In this document: piece by piece, positions 34,701 through 44,684 of the stretch | Numbering within the stretch: position 1 is the stretch's first letter | Layout of the letters: every line of letters begins with the position of its first letter | NCBI GenBank assembly: GCA_963693305.1 | Contig: OY855910.1 | Location: forward strand, 19,553,362 to 19,617,361 | Length of the DNA: 64,000 bases | Origin: Meandrina meandrites | Lineage: Eukaryota; Cnidaria; Anthozoa; Scleractinia; Meandrinidae | Reading direction: 5' to 3' | The notes under the pieces: generated by a model | Told to the model about the DNA's origin: nothing | What the model saw: only the letters and a program-made list of their open reading frames with translations | Database searches by the model: none | Program-made: the position numbers and the translations under genes

Positions 34701-35736
34701 AGGCCCTCCATCTGTTTTAATTGTATGGAAATTTATTAAGTCTGTCACAAGAAAACTTCCTGTAGGTAGATGTTAATTAGCTTCAACCTTGTCATACAGG
34801 CAAGTGAACATGGCGAAAAATAAATTTGTTCTTTAAAAAAAACCCTGATATTAAAAGCACTCGGAATTTTGTAAAATGAAAACCAAGGCCATTGGACCAA
34901 AAAGATCTTTAAGAAATGGTGTCCAAGGCATCGTAAATGCCGTAATTTTGTAGATCACGCAGTCATGACAAACGCCGAAATTTGTCTTTTCAAACACGAT
35001 CAAACAAAGATTCCAGATGAATGTCTTTTTCGTAGTGTTTCCTTTGTTCTGTTTTATCATAGTTAACTTCATAGATTTTAAACATTACCAGAAATGAATC
35101 AATTAGGATGAGGGTGGTAACCTTAGTGCTTATACGACATTACATCATTGGTGAAAAGAAAAGTGGTAATCATTGTTAATGTATTAGAATTACATTTTGT
35201 TGCATTCTGTGTTGTGATACGTCTTCAGTACTATGTAAGCTGAATTTTTGATGGTTGATTTGTTGCAGCACATGAAGAACTATGAAGAGCTCATGTGTCG
35301 AGTGGCCAGTTGGTTGAAGCCGGCAGGGTACCTGTTTGTCCAGATTTTGTGTCACCGCGAGTTCGCTTATAATTTCAATACCAAGAAAAGCTCAGACACA
35401 GAATGGATGGCACGAAATTTCTTCACTGGGGGCACAATGCCCTCCTCTGATCTACTTCTATATTTTCAGAAGGATTTGTGTATCAAGCAACACTGGCAGA
35501 TCAATGGCAATCATTACGCCCGCACTTTAGAAGCGTGGCTTGTCAAGTTGGACCAGCAACTAGCCACTGTGCGAGATATTTTCCGGAAAACCTATGGCAG
35601 TGATCAAGTTGATGAGCAAGTTTTTAATTGGCGCATGTTCTTTATTTATTGCGCCGAGGTGTTTTCTTTCAGGGGTGGTAACGATTGGATTGTCGCGCAT
35701 TATCTATTTCAAAACAAAATACCTAGTAGCTTGTAG
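24539..35736 (+). CDS. SAM-dependent methyltransferase, CFA synthase / coclaurine N-methyltransferase-like (gene span)
   Basis: Five exons: 24539-24760, 30797-30863, 31981-32045, 33407-33628, 35269-35736. Phases agree at all four junctions and the sum is 1044 nt (347 aa plus stop), close to the roughly 360 aa of the family. The start ATG at 24539 has A at -3 and G at +4. Domain order: an N-terminal helical lid ending EVPTDFF; LGKRLKYSSCYWPENGTTLE; SAM motif I DLGCGWGS at residues 119-126; the motif IISIEMFEHMKNY spanning exons 4 and 5; FFTGGTMPSSDLLLYFQ near 243-259; and NGNHYARTLEAWL. These are the signature blocks of the plant (S)-coclaurine N-methyltransferase-like branch of the mycolic-acid cyclopropane synthase family. 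The enzyme should transfer a methyl group from SAM to an amine or lipid; the substrate in this animal is unknown. No signal peptide is seen. The gene is tail to tail with the WD40 gene, and intron 1 is packed with transposons. Confidence 0.9.
25273..26521. mobile_element. TIR element with CATCAGT ends, in methyltransferase intron 1
   Basis: About 1.25 kb. Ends CATCAGTTAATTGGAAC and its mirror at right (CAATTGACTGATG), followed on both sides by CCCCCCGACCCCCGGGACTT or its complement; TIR about 60 bp. A second element is nested within (25431-26185). Confidence 0.75.
25431..26185. mobile_element. Nested TA-flanked element (CAGTCGACT ends)
   Basis: Bounded by CAGTCGACT / AGTCGACTG with TA on each side (25429-25430, 26186-26187), as in Tc1/mariner elements. 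The right end continues through repeated GGTTCGAGTTA motifs; the left end has lost most of the matching sequence. Nested in 25273-26521. Confidence 0.65.
27213..27597. mobile_element. 385-bp TTAA-flanked MITE
   Basis: AGGGGCACTGTCACGG at left and its mirror ATGACAGTGTCCCT at right, with TTAA on both outer sides (27209-27212 and 27598-27601). A related single end occurs near 5945. Confidence 0.8.
27611..28180. mobile_element. hAT-like non-autonomous element (CAGGGTCTGGAAGGG ends)
   Basis: 570 bp. Ends CAGGGTCTGGAAGGG / CCTTCCAGACCCTG; the interior repeats GGGATTCGGGA and GGGATGCGGGA motifs. The flanks share GAAAGA (27605-27610 and 28181-28186). It inserted only 13 bp from the 27213-27597 element. 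Confidence 0.8.
28556..29496. mobile_element. TIR element with (GAAAC)n subterminal arrays, 8-bp TSD TCTATTTT
   Basis: 941 bp. Both ends read GGCTTACTGTA and run into arrays of the pentamer CGAAA (left) or its complement TTTCG (right, about 29405-29480). TCTATTTT flanks it exactly at 28548-28555 and 29497-29504. The interior has no transposase. Open frames over the arrays are low-complexity artefacts. Confidence 0.88.
29599..29786. mobile_element. Fold-back MITE
   Basis: Arms of about 70-80 bp: AACAAATAGATTCCAT and CTGTTCAGTTATAGATCACA at left are mirrored at right; a short loop contains the GTGGCTCATGAGCCAC palindrome. Confidence 0.8.
30797..30863 (+). CDS. Methyltransferase exon 2
   Basis: 67 nt, acceptor GTCAATAG, donor GTATGT; encodes VLGKRLKYSSCYWPENGTTL and ends one base into an Ala codon. 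Confidence 0.9.
31657..31683 (-). ncRNA. Hammerhead-like motif (Penelope-type), minus strand
   Basis: Read on the minus strand: TTGATGA, then a GAGGC / GCCTC stem with loop AGAA, then GAAAC. The first base of the CUGAUGA core is T instead of C, so the copy is probably inactive. This is the arrangement of Penelope-like terminal ribozymes. Confidence 0.4.
31731..31769 (+). repeat. (TAA)n microsatellite
   Basis: About 13 uninterrupted ATA/TAA units in methyltransferase intron 2. Confidence 0.9.
31981..32045 (+). CDS. Methyltransferase exon 3
   Basis: 65 nt, acceptor TTAATAG, donor GTATGG; encodes AEDSMLELVCQRAKVEDG HSIM, ending in phase 0 before motif I. Confidence 0.88.
32046..33406. other. 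Methyltransferase intron 3
   Basis: No gene, RNA or delimited repeat recognised. Confidence 0.4.
33407..33628 (+). CDS. Methyltransferase exon 4, SAM-binding motif I
   Basis: 222 nt, acceptor TTATTCAG, donor GTAAGA; starts DLGCGWGSLALWLCEHY and ends RIISIEMFE, covering most of the Rossmann-fold SAM site. Confidence 0.93.
34190..34265 (+). repeat. tRNA-derived SINE head
   Basis: Pol III A box TAGCTCAGTGG and B box GGTTCGATTCC are intact and correctly spaced, but the acceptor and anticodon stems pair poorly and no CCA-ready 3' end follows. The downstream T-rich tail fits a tRNA-derived SINE rather than a working tRNA gene. Confidence 0.65.
35269..35736 (+). CDS. Methyltransferase exon 5, C-terminal domain
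   Basis: Acceptor TTGCAG; begins HMKNYEELMC and ends at TAG. Contains ARNFFTGGTMPSSDLLLYFQ and HYARTLEAWLVKLDQQL, both strongly conserved in the family. Confidence 0.93.
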   Translation, partial: HMKNYEELMCRVASWLKPAGYLFVQILCHREFAYNFNTKKSSDTEWMARNFFTGGTMPSSDLLLYFQKDLCIKQHWQINGNHYARTLEAWLVKLDQQLATVRDIFRKTYGSDQVDEQVFNWRMFFIYCAEVFSFRGGNDWIVAHYLFQNKIPSSL

Positions 35737-35791
35737 ACAGATGCAGGCCGTATACTATGGGGTTGAACAACGTCAGGAGTTGTTAATGTGC

Positions 35792-35797
35792 AATAAA
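35792..35797 (+). terminator. Polyadenylation signal of the methyltransferase gene
   Basis: AATAAA 56 bp downstream of the stop codon, followed by a GT-rich stretch. Confidence 0.6.
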
Positions 35798-36229
35798 ACT
35801 GGACTTGTTCTGTGATTGTTACACATTGAAGTCACTATCTGTCTTCTCATTTGGTAAGAGCCTACTGTACAGTTATATCAGGGAATTAGCGCAACCTTGA
35901 GATTATTCACTAATCTGCTAGCAGATTAGAGAAAAATCTGTAGGTAGCGCGCGCAATGCATGGTTTTCAAGAGAATGTCATGTTCACGGGGGACTAGTGG
36001 CATCTTGCACACAGCGACGTAAAAAAATGGTCCGTCTGGCTCGTCGATTCGCCTTTTCAACAGTGCGTTTGTCGTTATTTTCTTTAAAACAATGTACAAT
36101 AAAACAATTATAAGATTCGGTTTTTGTGATATCCAGTTCATTGTTCCGGATATCACAAAAACCTCACCCAATAATTGTTTTGAAGTGTGACCACTCGGGA
36201 GATGTTGCATGAGGGAGGCAGGAAGCTAA

Positions 36230-36486
36230 CAATCTCGTCCCCAGAGCCCGCGTCCCCTTGACCAGCGGTCGGGAAGCGCATGGGCTCTGGTCGAATCCAA
36301 AACCGGAACCAGGAAATCCTGGTTCCGGTTTGATTCTGCGCGTGCGTCGGAGATTGTGGTTGAAATGAACAAGTTTCAACCGCCAATGAGATTTGGCCGG
36401 TTTTTTTTGGCGGGCTTTCAGTCTAGCCCAGAGGTCTCGATTTCTGGCGCAGTCCAGAAGGATCGCGGGCTCTGGGGACGAGATTG
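36230..36486. mobile_element. 257-bp MITE, perfect 9-bp TSD GGAAGCTAA
   Basis: Ends CAATCTCGTCCCCAGAGCCC and its exact complement. GGAAGCTAA flanks it at 36221-36229 and 36487-36495. It sits in the short gap between the convergent methyltransferase and WD40 genes. Part of the same end recurs near 55215-55235. The 9-bp duplication is Mutator-like. Confidence 0.88.
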
Positions 36487-36655
36487 GGAAGCTAATGGAA
36501 CTTGGGCATGTGAGGAAGTTCTAATTTCCTGTATTTCTGCTAGTTTTGGAACTGTTAATTTCACGCTTTGTGGAGCTGATCTGGCAAAACAAAAGACAGG
36601 GAACTGACCACTTTAAGTTAAGGTTTAATTAAATAACAATCTCAAATCCATAACA

Positions 36656-36661
36656 TTTATT
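36656..36661 (-). terminator. Polyadenylation signal of the WD40 gene
   Basis: Minus-strand AATAAA beginning one base after the TAG stop codon (36665-36663). The 3' UTR would be very short. Confidence 0.5.
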
Positions 36662-36662
36662 T

Positions 36663-37152
36663 CTATTTTTTATGTGTTGATTGCATTAAAATATCATGCG
36701 GTTTTCGTGATGCACTTTTCGTTCCGCCTATGGCGTTGGCTCGAAGTTGTTTAACGGGTGTGTTATAATATGTAGCGTGTCTAGAATCTGAGTTTGCCCG
36801 ATGACCTCCGACCTTAGCAATTCGCGGAAGAAGGGCTGAAGAGGATTTATATCGTGTAGTGTGATTCCACAACACTGCTGGTGTCTTCGGCTCCTCGATC
36901 ATTTGAAGTTCTTTAAAGTTTAGAGACGAATAAACAATCATCTGGTCTTGATTAAATTTTAATTTTGGTAGTGGTGGAAGGAATCTGTGTCTGGTCTTTG
37001 CCTTGTAAAACTTGCCAAGGACATTCTCAAGTGATAGGCTTATTGATGTTCCCCATTCCTTTTCCAAATCTGTGTTGTCAGAAGCGTCCTGTATGAGCTG
37101 TTGAGTTCCTCGACGAGTCATGGCCGTTATACGCACAATGTGTCTTGCTAGT
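36663..37152 (-). CDS. WDR49: WD40 gene exon 20 (terminal)
   Basis: 490 nt, acceptor TTTTATGGTAG, ending TAG. Basic, Ser/Thr-rich tail with [20 protein letters not shown] and RFLPPLPKL, typical of family C-termini. Confidence 0.9.
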
Positions 37153-40100
37153 CTACCATAAAAATAAAAAATACAAAAAATTAAGAACTTGACATGACGC
37201 GAGCTCAGTCACCACAAATAAAGCAGGCGGAAGTAATAAAAAAGTGTTCTCTGCCAGCTATCGTCGACCGCCCGCTTTATATTTCCCTCACCCCAGGAAC
37301 CTTTCTGGCAATGAATGATTTTGGCAAGCGAATAAATCTCTTCCAATCTGAGTTTGTGATTATTTTCTACTAACTGTTTTCGGGTAGTGAAACAAAAATC
37401 CACTTTACGAATCACCGAACAATAACTCGCTGAACCAATGCAAATAGAGGTCTGGAACGGCAATGAGGCTACTGCAACGATCAAGGGATCATAGAAAGCA
37501 TTTTGCAAAAGGGATTACACTAGTGAACTAGAAAAGCGAATATCGCGAGCAACGGATTCTGTTGACTGTCTTGTGCCAAAAAGCAAAACAGACTACATTT
37601 TACTAAATACAGCAGCGTTTGGCCTACAAATGAAAGCTTGGACCTTCGATCTGCTGTCTTGAAACGTGTTCGTAATTACCATATAGTTATCTCGCTAAAA
37701 GAGTCGACCAGCACCTCATTGAACATCTCACATGATTGGCCATAAGAACAATAGGACAAAGGGCACAAGCAATGCCCCTATCCCTGAAGACAATGAGCAA
37801 TATTGTTTTAGAATGCCTCTGAAATTAGAGGTTCACAAGAGGTACTGCTCTACTCCGCTAAAAGCCATAAATGTCTGTGTTTTGTTTAACTTTTTAAAAA
37901 GCTTTATTTATCAGCATTTTCTTGCATTTCGAACGATTTGTCCAAACTTGCATCTATCTCGAATGGATCAGGTTTCTTGGCAAGCACTTCGGTTCAGTAA
38001 CTCAGAGACTCGAAGGAAAGCGCAGAATGCGAAGGGGCAGATTATTTAAATGTATGTTTTTTATTTGTCTTTGTTCAATTTCAATAAGACTTCGAAACAC
38101 CAGACGTTGTATTTATACCTTTCTTTACATCGGTAACACGATACTTTTGTTCGTTTGTAACATGATACTTTTGTTTTTCTCTTCAACGTGTGTAACATGA
38201 TACTTTTGTTTTCTCCTGTTTTGTTATTACTCAAAACCAGACTGACTCAAAACTTTAATTATGGAATTTTTGAGTCAGAGAAACCAGAACACTTAGTCCC
38301 AGCGACCTGTCCCGTGAATTTAAACTGCAGCTGGTTAAAACTGGGTTCGCAACACACACTTGCCAATACCTCGAAATTTACTCCGCTTCTGGTAGTCTTT
38401 GGAGTCAAATTGAAGTCAATTTGAATTGGTAATAAATGCCCTGGGGATGAATTAATGATATGCAAATAGCTGTATAAAAGAGGAACACGTGCTATCCTTT
38501 GTGCACTTTACTCAAGTCCGCGGCATCGAGTGGTTGGCACTCTCGTACCGCAGAGAAGAGCACGCAAGCGTTCGCGAGTTCAAGTATGTCACGTACATTT
38601 AACCTCTGCTCATGCGTTAAGCGCCAAGTTCCCAGCTCAAGGAAGAATAGTACCACACCACAAGGAAGGCATAGCGCCTTCAGAAATAAATATTTAGTTT
38701 GTGTTCTTCATGTAAACTAGCGTATACAGACTCCACGTTTTACCTAGTGCAGAGAGTTAGGTACTCCGCACCTCTTTCCCCTTTCAGAAGAATAATTAAC
38801 ATCAATTTGTTAATTGATATTAATTAATTAATCAATTATCAAAGTTTACACCTTAGTGCTTTGTGGAGTTCTCGGTTAGCGGTTTAGCGCACGACAGCCC
38901 AGATAACCATCAGAATAGTGCATTCTGCACTAAAAACCCTTTCCTTAGCGAGTTAGCGGACAACAGCCGACTCAACCACCACAATAGTGCATTCGGCACG
39001 TTTATTAGATCGATTGGAAGTTTAGTGTGTAAAAATACGCAGCCAAAACTTTGCATATCACAGCTCTTCTCTTTCACCTCTGGTGTAACTTCAACTCCAC
39101 CATAGACCCTATTCAAAAATGGCTGCCAACTACCCTCACTAGCCTCGTTCTAGAAAAAAATTATTTTGAATTATCAACTCAAAAACGAGGTTAGGGCCAA
39201 TTCGCACTAGCGGACAAATTTTGTAACAATTGGTAGATTTCATCACTTGTGTGTCACTTGTTACAGAAAACAAGTGCGAATACGTTTTCTGAGACCTAGA
39301 ACTAGGAAAACAAAGAAGCAGTTGTCTTATGATTGGTCCGCGTTGCACGCGCGATACATTTTGTCAAACAATCGCAAAAACATGTGCGAACGACTTGTCG
39401 GACAAGTGCAAATTTTGTCAAAACGGACAAATCTTCAAAGGGGCCGATGTCCTGCCTCAAGGCAGGACAAGTCATGACAAGTCGCATTCCAACGCCCCTC
39501 ATAATACCAGATGACAATACGTTGTTGATTGGCTATTGTGTTTGGTCTGGATTGTACTAAAAAACAACACGCGAAATTTTTCCGCGATAGGAGGCAAAAC
39601 ATGTTTGCGTGCTGAGGTGAGGTCGTGGAAGGGTGGTAATACCGGAGTTGGAACAAATGATGCGGAGGGAACCAGTTTGTGCCGATAAATGGAGGGGGAA
39701 AGAAATAGTTTACTTGCCACATTTTCCCCGCAGGTCAGCACAAAAACATCACTACACGCGCACTTCAAATGCAAATCGTTTTAAGATCTTTCACCCCGTG
39801 GATCTGCCTGATTATTTGATATTTGCACAAGACGACCGTGCCGAGAAATGTACCAGGATGGCAGAAGCACGTGCAGAACTATTGTAATAATAATTACACC
39901 TTTTGTTTTTTTCAAAATGTCTCTGACTTGTCGCGACAATTTTGTTTTTGTCAAAAATGTTATGACATTTAAAACTTGTCCGCTAGTGCGAATCGGCCCT
40001 TAGTTAGGCTAATTTAAATACAAAGAATTTTAAATTGGCCGCCATTTTTGCATAGGGTCTATTCCTTTGAGGGAGATTTATAGCGCTATGTGTTCAGCGT

Positions 40101-41729
40101 TTCTAGCCGAGAGCTCGATGGTCGGTTTCAGCCAGTCCGCACAGCACGAATGTGAGCTGCAAGAAAAATTTTATAGTAACACAACAGCCAAACGCCTTCC
40201 ATTACAAACTGATGACTTATGAGGATATCAAAATACCTCCACTTTGGTCCAGGAGAACTTTGCAAGTTTCTCAGAGTCTCAGCTGATGCGATTCGTTGAA
40301 TATCCGGCGGAAGTCTTCGCTGTCCTTTGATTGCCTTCTCCAAATCCCATAATGCTCGCTGACCAAACGTTCCTACACGAGTACGTGATGAAAATGGTAC
40401 TGTTTAGAACCAGTCTCACTCGCTGGCTTTACAATTACTTTGGGAAAGAAGGATATCAGTGCTTACACTCGACAAGTACGATTAAAGTGTTCTTATCGTT
40501 CCTGATTGGCACTTCCACGAGCCTGTATAATAACGTGGGTGACCACGTTGGACCTTATTCAGATGCTAAATCTATGTTATGTTAACTAGCATGAGACTGA
40601 CCTTACTTAAATCAGTTTCCCCTGAAGTTATTTTCAGGCCACGCCTATTTCATTTATTTCTCAGTGAACATTTGTTTTGTTTAGAAATGAAGAACAAAAG
40701 CTAAGTTGAGATGTGTAGTTTCGGAAACACCAAAAACGAAAGCGTTACTCCTTTGATTTGCAAAATAACACCTTGGTACAAAATAACTCCATGCGGAGGC
40801 GCTAGGATATCCAAAACAAAGCGAAATCAACCAGTCATGCTTGGCGTGCCCCAGAGCAAAGGTTACTCTCCAGCAAGATGTTATTTTGTACCATGTGAAA
40901 AAAAGAGACAAGGAAAAACAATTCTCTCCGGTTTAGGGCAATGTAAGTCTTCTTTTAAATAGCAGCAAGGTAGAAACATGAAGTCTTGTCCCAAGTGTTT
41001 TTTTTTTGTTCAAAGATTAAGATTGCTGGCCTTCTATTTACATATGTTTGATTGAACCAATACCTATATATCTTCCTGTTTGCGTCCAAAGTCGTACTGA
41101 AGCGTCTGTTGAAGCAGTAATGATAAACTGGCGACTATCTACAAAGTCCAGACTGACAATTGGCTTGAGATGAGCTCGAAATGTTATAATCAATGGAGGA
41201 GGCTTGGTATCGATTGTTCCTCCCTTGTGGCTATTTCTTCTGTTTACCAGTTTCCTTGGCAACAGTGTCGCTACCTTCTGATCGCTTGCATTTATACAAT
41301 AACAAGATATGTCCCAAACCTGACAAGAAAAACGTGAGGAATTTTTAGAACTTAACGTTTGAAGGAAATACCCGTAAAATCCCTCACTTGTTAGTAAGCT
41401 TCCCCCGACTTATAGTCCCATCTGTTAACGAAACTATTCCTGTTAAAGCCGCCTTCCCCACTCTTCCTTATTTCCTTACTGACGTCCCCATAGAACATTG
41501 TGCGACTTCAAATAGAACTGCAATTACTGTAGGAATTCAACAATAATAATGTAAGTAAAGTACATTTTAATTCATAAGAAATCACTGTCAAAATAATCGT
41601 TTCTGCAGGCAATTATGTCCAATTAAGTTATTGTTCTGGGCCCAGTTGTTCAAAGCTTGGATAACGCTATCCACCGGATAAATCGCTATCCAGTGGACAG
41701 GTGTTGGCAAAACAAACTACGCTATCCAC

Positions 41730-41764
<35 letters not shown>

Positions 41765-44114
41765 AACTTTGAACAACTGGGGCCTGTTTTAAAACTTAGG
41801 ACCGAGACCTGGAGTTAAGACCTCCGTTGAAATTTCAGTACTGTCCTTAATATTCTTAGTCAGTCATGTCCAGCAGAAAGCAAGGATATCCTACTCCTGT
41901 AAAGTATCGTCATACGCCCCCCAGTAACACTTAGTTTAGTGTAAGCAGGCGTAAACGTTTCCAAAATACTGACGTCGGTTAACTCGCTTCAGACCCAAAA
42001 GAGAGATAAAACGACTTTTTGGGCGAAATAATACACCTTTAAACCTCCGAACTAATTCTGAGCGTTTTGTTTTTCTTCACTCTCTATACGACACTTAAAA
42101 TTTATGTTTTTATTCCAAACAGATTGAGTGAAACTATGGGAATTATTATTATACTGTATTAGGAGTAATCGTAGATTATGAAGTGAGTTCGACATGCTCG
42201 CCATTGAAGAACAACGTGTTACTTGTAACTTGCTTAGCGTTTCCCCATGCAGGAGACCTTTCCACCGATCATCTTCGGTTTTCATCGGTTTCAAATGATG
42301 GCATGTCGACAATGGTGGCATGATCGAAATCCACATGAGGTATCACCGACGTCACTCGAATGAGATCGTCAAACCGAGGCCAATAACGATAGCGAAGCAA
42401 ATGTGCGTCCAAGCGAAAGCGAGGCAAATGTGCGTTCAAACGAAATCTCAATTTTTTTAGCAACAAAAAGGGTTGCGTTCTCCTATGGTTTAATGCTATA
42501 AAGGTTAGACAGAAATAAACTGAAACTGCGTCTTGAAAATTCTGCATGTAAAGTTACCTTCAACTCTATCCACCTATTCATTCATTCATTCATTCATTCA
42601 TTCATTCATTCATTCATTCATTCATTCATTCATTCATTCATTCATTCATTCATTCTCTCGCATTAGAGCTAAAAGAAAGAGACGTTGAAGCAGACGTTTT
42701 CGTTACCTTGGCAAATCCAGCAGTGTCGCCAGTAACAAGTATGGTATTGTCCTTATCCGTTGTCATGGAGATAACAGATTCATGGACTCCCTGAGCAGCT
42801 TTAAAGTGACCAAGCAGTCCTCCGCCACACACGCTCCAGGCCCTGATCGATCCTTCTGAACCAGTTGTCATCAAGGTCGCTGTGGATAAGCTGTTTTCAC
42901 GCCTCTCTAAGAAAAGAACCTGTGCGGAGGAAAACAGTGGGACTACATTACATTACACTATATTACATAAAATAACAACATGAGCAGAAGCCTGCGAACA
43001 GGCTCTCCAGAGGGGAATGGGGCGAAAAACGAGCGGCTGCTCAAGACCTATTATTTTAAACTTGCATTTTCTTGCTTATAGTCATTACTTAATTGTTTTT
43101 TTCTTCTATTCTCTATATCTGTAATTTAAGCCATTTTAGATCCCATAGCATTTTCTCATATTTTACACTTAATTTTAAGTTAGTATAATTGGCACATAAT
43201 TAATAATTGGCATCTCTATTTTTTTCTATTCCCTTTTAGTATTAATCTACTAGCGTTCTATCACAAATGCCGCGCTCTGATTGGCTACGCTACCCACTAT
43301 CTATTTAACAATTAGATTATGAGCTCGAGATTTCTATGAGGTGATAGTTGATTCGGCCTGCGGCCTCATCAACTATCACCTCATAGAAATCTCGAGCTCA
43401 TAATCTAATTGTTTTAGTAGAATTCTGGCTCAAATAAACGCAAATAATGGTTTCTAATTATTTTCCTACGCATTATCGAACTTAACGTTTTAACAAAATC
43501 GCACGCATTGAATTGTCCTTGGTAAATTTGCACTTGTTTACGCGCGTGCACCCGTTTTTCAATAATTTCAAGCTTTTAAAGTCAAGAAACCGCTAATGTC
43601 CTTCTTTTAGTCTTCTCGAGAATTTTATTATCCATTTACATTTAAACTTCCATCCAAAACTTCGGAAAAACGATAAAAACGTCGCATTTTGTGGACGACC
43701 TTCGGCAACTGCACACTAATGGCTGATAGTGTTCAATAGCTCAGCCAATCACATTGCAGTATTTGCATTAGTGTACTAGTAGAATTCTACTAATCTGTGA
43801 TAGATAGTGAGTAGCGTTGCAGTATGCTCTTGCTAACAAAATGGCGGCCGCTTCTTTACGTTTTCGAAGTGTCCGTGAAGAAGACTTAGACAGTTTACTG
43901 GTCGAGGCTGTTCCAGAAAAGATTTATACTAAAACAATTAGATTATTCGCTCTCGATTTCTATGCGTGATAGTTGACTCGGGCTGCGCCCTCGTCAACTA
44001 TCACGCGATAGAAATCTCGAGCTCATAATCTAATTGTTTAGTAGAGCGCATACGATCATTACGCCATGTAGCATGCGCTATATAAGTTAATAAATTATTA
44101 TTATTATTATTATT

Positions 44115-44153
<39 letters not shown>

Positions 44154-44157
44154 TATA

Positions 44158-44193
<36 letters not shown>

Positions 44194-44604
44194 TTTTAAA
44201 TTACTACATCTAGTACTAATACTACTATCATCATCATAACATTAATTAACATATTCCATACAAATTGGTATATACAAGGTAAACGAAAGTAAAAGAAATA
44301 AATTATTAAAACCTATTTCAACAGTGTTTACATAATGGCTCCCTCCTGGATTTCAACGTCAATATCGGTATATACAAGGTAAAAGTAAATAAAAGAAATA
44401 AACTATTAAAACCTATTTGAACAGTGTTTACACGATGGCTCCCTCCTGGGTTTCAACGTCAATATCAATGTTCTTAAAGTCAGAAAAGGCTTTCCTTCTA
44501 GCTCTTGAACCTCTTAGGCAGATTAGTGCGGATCTTAGTAAAGCGAAGGATGTCCTTGCTCTTATCCAGGAGATTGTTTTAGCATAATGTTCTCCTTATT
44601 ATTA

Positions 44605-44684
<80 letters not shown>

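Noticed and set aside
37209..37508. 99-codon minus-strand frame
   Set aside because: In a WD40 gene intron, no splice support and no recognisable motif; kept as chance.
39302..39887. Several overlapping frames on both strands
   Set aside because: All within Harbinger-like copy 1; no similarity to a transposase or Myb-like protein could be seen.
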